Shown piece by piece: positions 40,802 through 45,284 of a stretch of 45,284 nucleotides of DNA (its first letter is position 1; every line of letters starts with the position of its first letter). A program made the position numbers and the translations under genes. The notes below the pieces were generated by a model, which made no database searches, was not told the origin of the DNA, and saw only the letters and a list, made by a program, of their open reading frames with translations. The stretch is from Anabaena azotica FACHB-119. Its GTDB lineage: Bacteria > Cyanobacteriota > Cyanobacteriia > Cyanobacteriales > Nostocaceae. The stretch covers positions 1-45,284 of the forward strand of contig NZ_JACJSG010000059.1 of assembly GCF_014697625.1 (NCBI RefSeq), read 5' to 3'.

Positions 40802-41253
40802 ATTTATCCTTAGTTGATTTACATACTTAACTTCGTCTGAGGTATTAAAGCTGACTGTGGCAAAATTTACTATTATTTATTAAGTCTCTCAATTAAGTCG
40901 CTATCAGGACTGACGCTGGCACTTGGGGTAGGGTGCGTCAGATGTGGAAAATCCTTGAATCTGTACGAAATTATTGTGGTTGACGCACCCTACAGTTAGT
41001 TTGATGATGACACTTACGTAAGTCCTAACTATTTAATCCATTTAACAGAAGAGATAGATGATATTTCTGTTAATTTACAAGTGGATAAAAGTATGCTTTA
41101 TACCTTTACAATTTAAAATATTCAAAATTTATCAGCAATGAATAATATTTTGATTCGCTTAACATTTTTTTACTTTCCACCGAGAGTAATGAAAGAGCGA
41201 TAAGAAATATTGCAGCACTAGTGGCAAAATGCGCCGACTCAGACATGATAGGT
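40802..41253. other. Divergent spacer upstream of RpaB-like gene
   Basis: The spacer holds the promoters of the acyl-CoA dehydrogenase and RpaB-like genes, a family-A MITE (40906-41026) and an AT-rich stretch (41027-41220). I could not fix promoter boxes. Confidence 0.5.
40906..41026. mobile_element. Family-A MITE-like element, copy 3
   Basis: Ends AGGACTGACGC (40906) and ACGTAAGTCCT (to 41026) are imperfect inverted repeats, with inner GTAGGGTGCGTCAG and TGACGCACCCTAC. Flanks GCTAT-C and A-ACTAT agree in four of five bases with a target duplication. Confidence 0.75.
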
Positions 41254-42027
41254 ATGAGTAAAAATTTTCATCTCCCAGGAGCGCCGAGTAAATTGGAAAG
41301 TCGTATGGAAAAAATCTTGGTGGTAGACGACGAAGCAAGCATTCGCCGGATTTTAGAAACGCGCCTTTCGATGATTGGTTACGATGTGATTACAGCTGGT
41401 GACGGCGAAGAAGCGTTGACTACTTTTCGCAAAGCTGATCCTGATTTAGTGGTTTTAGATGTGATGATGCCAAAGCTAGACGGCTACGGTGTTTGTCAAG
41501 AAATACGCAAAGAATCAGATGTTCCGATTATCATGCTGACAGCTTTAGCCGATGTTGCCGACAGAATTACAGGTCTGGAATTAGGTGCTGATGATTATAT
41601 TGCCAAACCCTTTTCTCCGAAAGAGTTAGAATCGAGGATTCGTTCAATACTGCGGCGGCGCTTGAGTAAAACTAGTGCTGAAGGCATTCCCCGTTCAGGG
41701 ATAATTGAAATAGACAATCTGAAAATTTACACAAACAAGCGCCAAGTCTACAAAGGAAACGAGCGGATTCGTTTAACAGGTGTAGAATACAGTTTGCTAG
41801 AGTTACTGGTAAGCCACAGTGGAAAATCATTTTCTCGTGGAGAGATTTTGCAACAGGTGTGGGGTTACAGTGCAGAACAACACGCGGATACTCGTGTGGT
41901 AGATGTGCATATCTCAAGGTTGCGATCGAAGTTAGAAAACGACCCTGAAAATCCAGAATTTATTTTGACAGCTAGAGGGACGGGCTATCTTTTTCAACGC
42001 ATTACTGAATCAGAGCATGAGCTATGA
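41254..42027 (+). CDS. rpaB: RpaB/Ycf27-type OmpR-family response regulator
   Basis: An OmpR/PhoB-type transcription factor very close to cyanobacterial RpaB, which regulates photosystem and high-light genes in response to redox state. The receiver has VVDDEASIRRILETRLSMIG, phospho-Asp in PDLVVLDVMMPKLDGYGVC, TALADVADRITGLELGADDY and Lys-Pro in IAKPFSPKEL. The winged-helix part has RIRLTGVEYSLLELLVSHSG, EILQQVWGY and DTRVVDVHISRLRSKLE, ending ILTARGTGYLFQRI. Several starts are possible: 41245, 41254, or Met at 41305, which gives the usual family N-terminus MEKILVVDD. Changes such as YIAKPF (for YVVKPF) suggest it may be a paralogue rather than the primary RpaB. It stands alone. Confidence 0.85.
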   Translation: MSKNFHLPGAPSKLESRMEKILVVDDEASIRRILETRLSMIGYDVITAGDGEEALTTFRKADPDLVVLDVMMPKLDGYGVCQEIRKESDVPIIMLTALADVADRITGLELGADDYIAKPFSPKELESRIRSILRRRLSKTSAEGIPRSGIIEIDNLKIYTNKRQVYKGNERIRLTGVEYSLLELLVSHSGKSFSRGEILQQVWGYSAEQHADTRVVDVHISRLRSKLENDPENPEFILTARGTGYLFQRITESEHEL

Positions 42028-42283
42028 GAGAAGTATAGCAGTAGCCACATAGGTTATGACAAGGATGAATCATAAAATCTTTATGACAAGCGGCTTTTGA
42101 GCCTATCACCCTCCGGGTTCGCCAGTTCCCAGGGCGCGGGAAACCCGCCTACAGGACTGGACTCACCTGTCCCCTGTCACCTGTCCCCTGCTATAAATGT
42201 CCTTGACTTTTCACGGCATTTGCAATATTGGTTTACTTGCAAATAGGGTATGGAAAATTCTTCCATACCCTATTTGTTAACCG
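42028..42283. other. Convergent spacer with repeats and hairpin
   Basis: Between the RpaB-like gene and the CheA-type gene lie a CCTCCGGGTTCGCCAGTTCC-type spacer repeat (about 42110-42129), a GGGCGCGGGAAACCCGCC palindrome, the CACCTGTCCCCTGTC tandem repeat related to the ppsA insertion (about 42166-42191), a lone CTTTTCACGGCAT end, and the hairpin at 42240-42276. Confidence 0.6.
42240..42276. terminator. Perfect 16-bp hairpin, bidirectional terminator candidate
   Basis: CAAATAGGGTATGGAA (42240-42255) pairs perfectly with TTCCATACCCTATTTG (42261-42276) across AATTC. It lies 7 bp past the stop of the minus-strand CheA-type gene. There is no long T-run on either side, but position and stem strength suit transcription termination or mRNA end protection. 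Confidence 0.65.
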
Positions 42284-45200
42284 TTAAGCGTGACCTACTA
42301 GTTTTTCTCCTTTCAACATCCGCACTGCGGCTTCTAATAAAGCCTCTTCTAGATAAGGCTTGGTAAAGTAACCGCTAGCACCGAGTTGTATTGCCATTTG
42401 TCTGTGTTTATCCGCACCTCTTGAGGTAAGCATGGCTATGGGTAAGTGGTTGAGGTTGGAGTCTTTCTGAATGCGTGACAGTAACTCCAGACCGTCGCAA
42501 CGGGGCATTTCTATATCGCAGAAGACGATATCGCAAGGCAGACCGGAGCGGAGTTTGTCCCAAGCTTCCTGACCATCACGGGCTTGTTCAACGCGATACC
42601 CAGCTTTGTTAAAGGTGAGGGATAGCAACTCTCGGACTGTGATTGAGTCATCGACAATGAGGACAGTTGGGTCAATCTTCTCAGCCGGGGTTTCCACGGC
42701 AGCAGGTGGTGTTGCTTGTTGCCAAAGTGTGCCGCCACTGTGTTTGGACATCCGTCCTTGGAAGATATCGATAATTTCCAGTACGTCAGCAATGGGCATG
42801 ATGCGACCATCACCCAAGACTGTAGCACCTGCTACACCTATTGGTTTAGGTGCTGGGCCTTCAAATTGTTTAATAACAATTTCTTGTTCACTCAATACTT
42901 GGTCAATTTGCAGGGCGATTAAGGTACTACCCGATCGCGCTACCACGACGGAAATCATATCATCATCTCTGGTTCCGCCGTAGACGTTACCCCGACTGAG
43001 TTGACGATTGAAGGTTAACAAGTCTTTCAAAGGTCGGAATGGTAAGACTGTATCGCGCCAGGAAATGAAGGACTGTCCATCGGGACTTTGATGAACGTTT
43101 TTCGCTGGTATATCTAAGGTATCTTCTACACCATCCATTGGGAAAGCAATCCGTGCTTTATCGGAGACGCAGCACAGCGCTTTACAAATACTCAAGGTGA
43201 GTGGTAGACGAATTGTAAAGGTAGTTCCTTTGCCGACGGTAGAATCTGTATTTACCGCACCGCGAATTTCGCTAATTTCGGAACGTACCACATCCATTCC
43301 TACGCCTCGACCGGCGATTTCATCGGCTTCGTCTTTGGTACTAAAACCTGCTTGGAACAGCAAGTCATAAACTTCGATGCGGGACATACTTCGCGCCTGT
43401 GCTGGTGTCATCATTCCCAACTTCACGGCTTTGGCTTTGATGCGTTCGGTATCAATTCCTGCACCATCATCACCCACGGAAATTACCGTTTGGTTTCCTT
43501 GGTGAAAGGCGCGGATGGTAATGGTTCCCACTGGTGGTTTGTTGGCGGCTTGCCGAATTTCTGGGGTTTCGATACCGTGGGCGATCGCATTATTCAACAT
43601 ATGCGTCAGTGGGTCATTGAGATGATCCAAAATCATCTTGTCAATTAAGGTATCCCCACCTTCAATGACTAACTCTACCTGTTTACCAAACTTAATCGCA
43701 TTGTCGCGTACCCCCCGCCGCAAACGGTCAATTGTCTGCGAAAATGGAACCATGCGGGCGCGTGTCAGTCCCTCTTGCAGTTGGGTGGTAACTTGGCGGA
43801 ATTGTCTGGCGACTCGCTCAGTTTCCTCGGTGACGAAATCGATGTCGCTTGCTGACTCCCGCACCCTGACGATGAGTTCGATCATTTCTTGAGACAGGGT
43901 GTGGAAGGGAGTGAAACGATCCAATTCGAGTGGACTCAAATTGCGATCGCTATTTGTATCCGGTTCATGGTAGATAACTTCCCTAGTTTTGCGACTGGCT
44001 AACAAAGAAGCTTCTAATAGCGATCGCTCATACAACTCCTGCATCCTCGCGCCTACATCTGATAGCTGTTGCACCTGAATCAGCAAGTTATCTAATGATT
44101 GTCGCAACCGTTCTTGATCCTGTTCTAAGGTGTTGCGATTAACCACCAATTCACCAACCAAATTGCTCATTTCATCCAACTGCTTCACCGGCACTTTCAT
44201 CGTTTCTTCAAATCTTGCAGTCCGCCGATTTGAACCACGTGCAGTTTTGCCTACAGTTTGTTTGATTGGCGATGAGTGAGATATGGTTTGGTCTGCTTCC
44301 GCTAGCAGTTTTTCCAAATCACTAAATTCATCTCCTAAGTCCGGTGACGCTGGAGGAGTAATAGGAGTAATTGGCGTAACTTTGGCTACAACAGGTTGCG
44401 GTTGCTGCGGTGCTTCCGTATTGTCTCCACCCAACAAAGCTTCTAACGCAGCAAAATCATCCGTTGCTATAGCGTCATTATCATTGCTGGGTGTAGATTC
44501 TACTGCCAACAATGCTTCTAAATCTGCAAATTCATCTTGAATATGAGTATCTTCGCTTACCGGGGGTGCGTTTTCCTCCTCATCCTGTGTGACAGCTTCC
44601 CCTAAAAGCGCTGATAAATCTGCAAATGCGTCTGCGGCTTCAGAATCGGTAGCTTCTGGGCTATCGCCAGTTATCATTAACTCCAATTCATCAAATTCTG
44701 AGGTAGATATATCCTCAACAGCAACATCTGTTAAACCATGAGTTTCCGTAATTGATTCATCTAGGGTTAACTCTGATGAATCAGCATCTGTAATTAGTAA
44801 ATCATCACCTAATTCAAGTTCACTGCTTTGTTCAGATGAAGGCGTTTCTAGAATACCTAAATCATCTGTAGACTCAAAAGTGATATCTGTCAGTTCACCA
44901 ATTAACTCTGATTCATCAGCATCTGTGATTAGTAAATCAGCACCTAAATCAATTTCACTGCTTTGCTCAGATGAAGGCGTTTCTAGAATACCTAAATCAT
45001 CTGTAGAGTCAAAACTGATATCTGTCAGTTCACCAATTAACTCTGATGAATCAGCATCTGTAATTAGTAAATCATCACCTAATTCAAGTTCACTGCTTTG
45101 TTCAGATGAAGGCGTTTCTAGAATACCTAAATCATCTGTAGAGTCAAAAGTGATATCTGTCAGTTCACCAATTAACTCTGATTCATCAGCATCTGTGATT

Positions 45201-45284
45201 AGTAAATCAGCACCTAAATCAATTTCACTGCTTTGCTCAGATGAAGGCGTTTCTAGAATACCTAAATCATCTGTAGAGTCAAAA
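42284..45284 (-). CDS. CheA-type hybrid histidine kinase, N-terminus beyond window
   Basis: The frame is open from the right edge of the window to the stop at 42284, so at least 1,000 residues are present and the N-terminus (with the expected Hpt domain) is outside. An internal ATG at 44686 is not the true start. From the N-terminal side: 45-residue acidic repeats (44771 to the edge), several FADLEALL-type acidic motifs, a dimerisation helix starting VPVKQLDEMSNLVGELVVNR, the ATPase domain (MLNNAIAHGIE, VGDDGAGID, GRGVGMDVVRSEI), a CheW-like domain, and a receiver with phospho-Asp in CDIVFCDIEMPRCDG. Such CheA-REC fusions control type IV pilus motility and phototaxis in cyanobacteria (PilL/PixL/HmpE-like). 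Which system it serves cannot be told without its neighbours. Confidence 0.92.
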   Translation of the reverse strand, partial: FDSTDDLGILETPSSEQSSEIDLGADLLITDADESELIGELTDITFDSTDDLGILETPSSEQSSELELGDDLLITDADSSELIGELTDISFDSTDDLGILETPSSEQSSEIDLGADLLITDADESELIGELTDITFESTDDLGILETPSSEQSSELELGDDLLITDADSSELTLDESITETHGLTDVAVEDISTSEFDELELMITGDSPEATDSEAADAFADLSALLGEAVTQDEEENAPPVSEDTHIQDEFADLEALLAVESTPSNDNDAIATDDFAALEALLGGDNTEAPQQPQPVVAKVTPITPITPPASPDLGDEFSDLEKLLAEADQTISHSSPIKQTVGKTARGSNRRTARFEETMKVPVKQLDEMSNLVGELVVNRNTLEQDQERLRQSLDNLLIQVQQLSDVGARMQELYERSLLEASLLASRKTREVIYHEPDTNSDRNLSPLELDRFTPFHTLSQEMIELIVRVRESASDIDFVTEETERVARQFRQVTTQLQEGLTRARMVPFSQTIDRLRRGVRDNAIKFGKQVELVIEGGDTLIDKMILDHLNDPLTHMLNNAIAHGIETPEIRQAANKPPVGTITIRAFHQGNQTVISVGDDGAGIDTERIKAKAVKLGMMTPAQARSMSRIEVYDLLFQAGFSTKDEADEIAGRGVGMDVVRSEISEIRGAVNTDSTVGKGTTFTIRLPLTLSICKALCCVSDKARIAFPMDGVEDTLDIPAKNVHQSPDGQSFISWRDTVLPFRPLKDLLTFNRQLSRGNVYGGTRDDDMISVVVARSGSTLIALQIDQVLSEQEIVIKQFEGPAPKPIGVAGATVLGDGRIMPIADVLEIIDIFQGRMSKHSGGTLWQQATPPAAVETPAEKIDPTVLIVDDSITVRELLSLTFNKAGYRVEQARDGQEAWDKLRSGLPCDIVFCDIEMPRCDGLELLSRIQKDSNLNHLPIAMLTSRGADKHRQMAIQLGASGYFTKPYLEEALLEAAVRMLKGEKLVGHA
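44771..45284 (-). repeat. 135-bp coding tandem repeat in the CheA-type gene
   Basis: The start of one unit (CACTGCTTTG) recurs at 44821, 44956, 45091 and 45226, exactly 135 bp apart. Two unit types alternate: one ends in AATCATCACCTAATTCAAGT and the other in AATCAGCACCTAAATCAATT, giving a 270-bp higher-order period. The protein units are acidic, around STDDLGILETPSSEQSSE and DLLITDADESEL. The array continues past the window end. Confidence 0.9.

Noticed and set aside
1..45284. Prophage, transposase or integrase genes
   Set aside because: None found; the mobile sequences here are all non-coding MITE-like elements, so their transposases must be elsewhere.

Overview
The window comes from a filamentous, heterocyst-type cyanobacterium close to Anabaena/Trichormus variabilis or Nostoc. 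The evidence is frequent GCGATCGC (HIP1-like) octamers, short tandem heptamer repeats in the spacers, an orange carotenoid protein with its recovery protein, a Cph1-type phytochrome, a Ycf27/RpaB-type regulator, and a four-gene mycosporine-like amino acid (MAA) cluster of the NRPS type. The species assignment is inference from family knowledge; no database was searched.

Layout. 1-660: spacer with palindromes and a short GGDEF-domain remnant. 666-2896: two surface-polysaccharide genes (HpsE-like glycosyltransferase, pyruvyl transferase). 3031-6425: FosA-type enzyme and PEP synthase; the latter carries an in-frame repeat insertion. 6555-7990: OCP photoprotection pair (ocp, frp). 8739-10193: PMT-type membrane mannosyltransferase. 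10380-15461: kdpA-kdpB-kdpG-kdpC potassium pump on the minus strand, with repeats in two gaps. 16134-17931: sensor kinase and NarL-type regulator. 18168-22119: phytochrome, Rcp-type regulator and a REC-kinase hybrid. 22415-23998: Uma2 nuclease-like protein and a small P-loop kinase. 24018-24609: a decayed metal-ATPase tail and three tandem palindromic elements. 24610-31133: mysA-mysB-mysC-NRPS, transcribed on the minus strand. 31134-32702: long upstream region with repeats. 32703-34625: P1B-4 metal ATPase behind a MerR-type promoter. 34785-35186: DUF2141 protein. 35901-36140: KGG-repeat stress protein. 36446-38922: three exported proteins, including a double gamma-carbonic-anhydrase-like beta-helix. 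39605-40801: acyl-CoA dehydrogenase. 41254-42027: RpaB-like regulator. 42284-end: partial CheA-type hybrid kinase with 135-bp tandem repeats.

How the genes work together. Much of the window concerns light and stress: OCP/FRP quench excess phycobilisome energy, the mys genes should make a UV sunscreen, and phytochrome/Rcp and RpaB-like proteins sense and relay light or redox state. The adenylation-domain code of the NRPS reads as serine, so the expected product is shinorine. Kdp and the P1B-4 ATPase handle potassium and a divalent metal.

The least ordinary content is not a single new operon. It is the spacer DNA: at least three MITE-like families with inverted ends (some with 5-bp target duplications), elements whose terminal inverted repeats co-vary between copies, and tandem repeats inside operons and even inside coding sequence. 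Other points of note are the tandem gamma-CA-like exported protein with a broken metal triad, the MerR-type operator with no MerR gene nearby, and the ATPase fragment that now supplies the ribosome site of a kinase.
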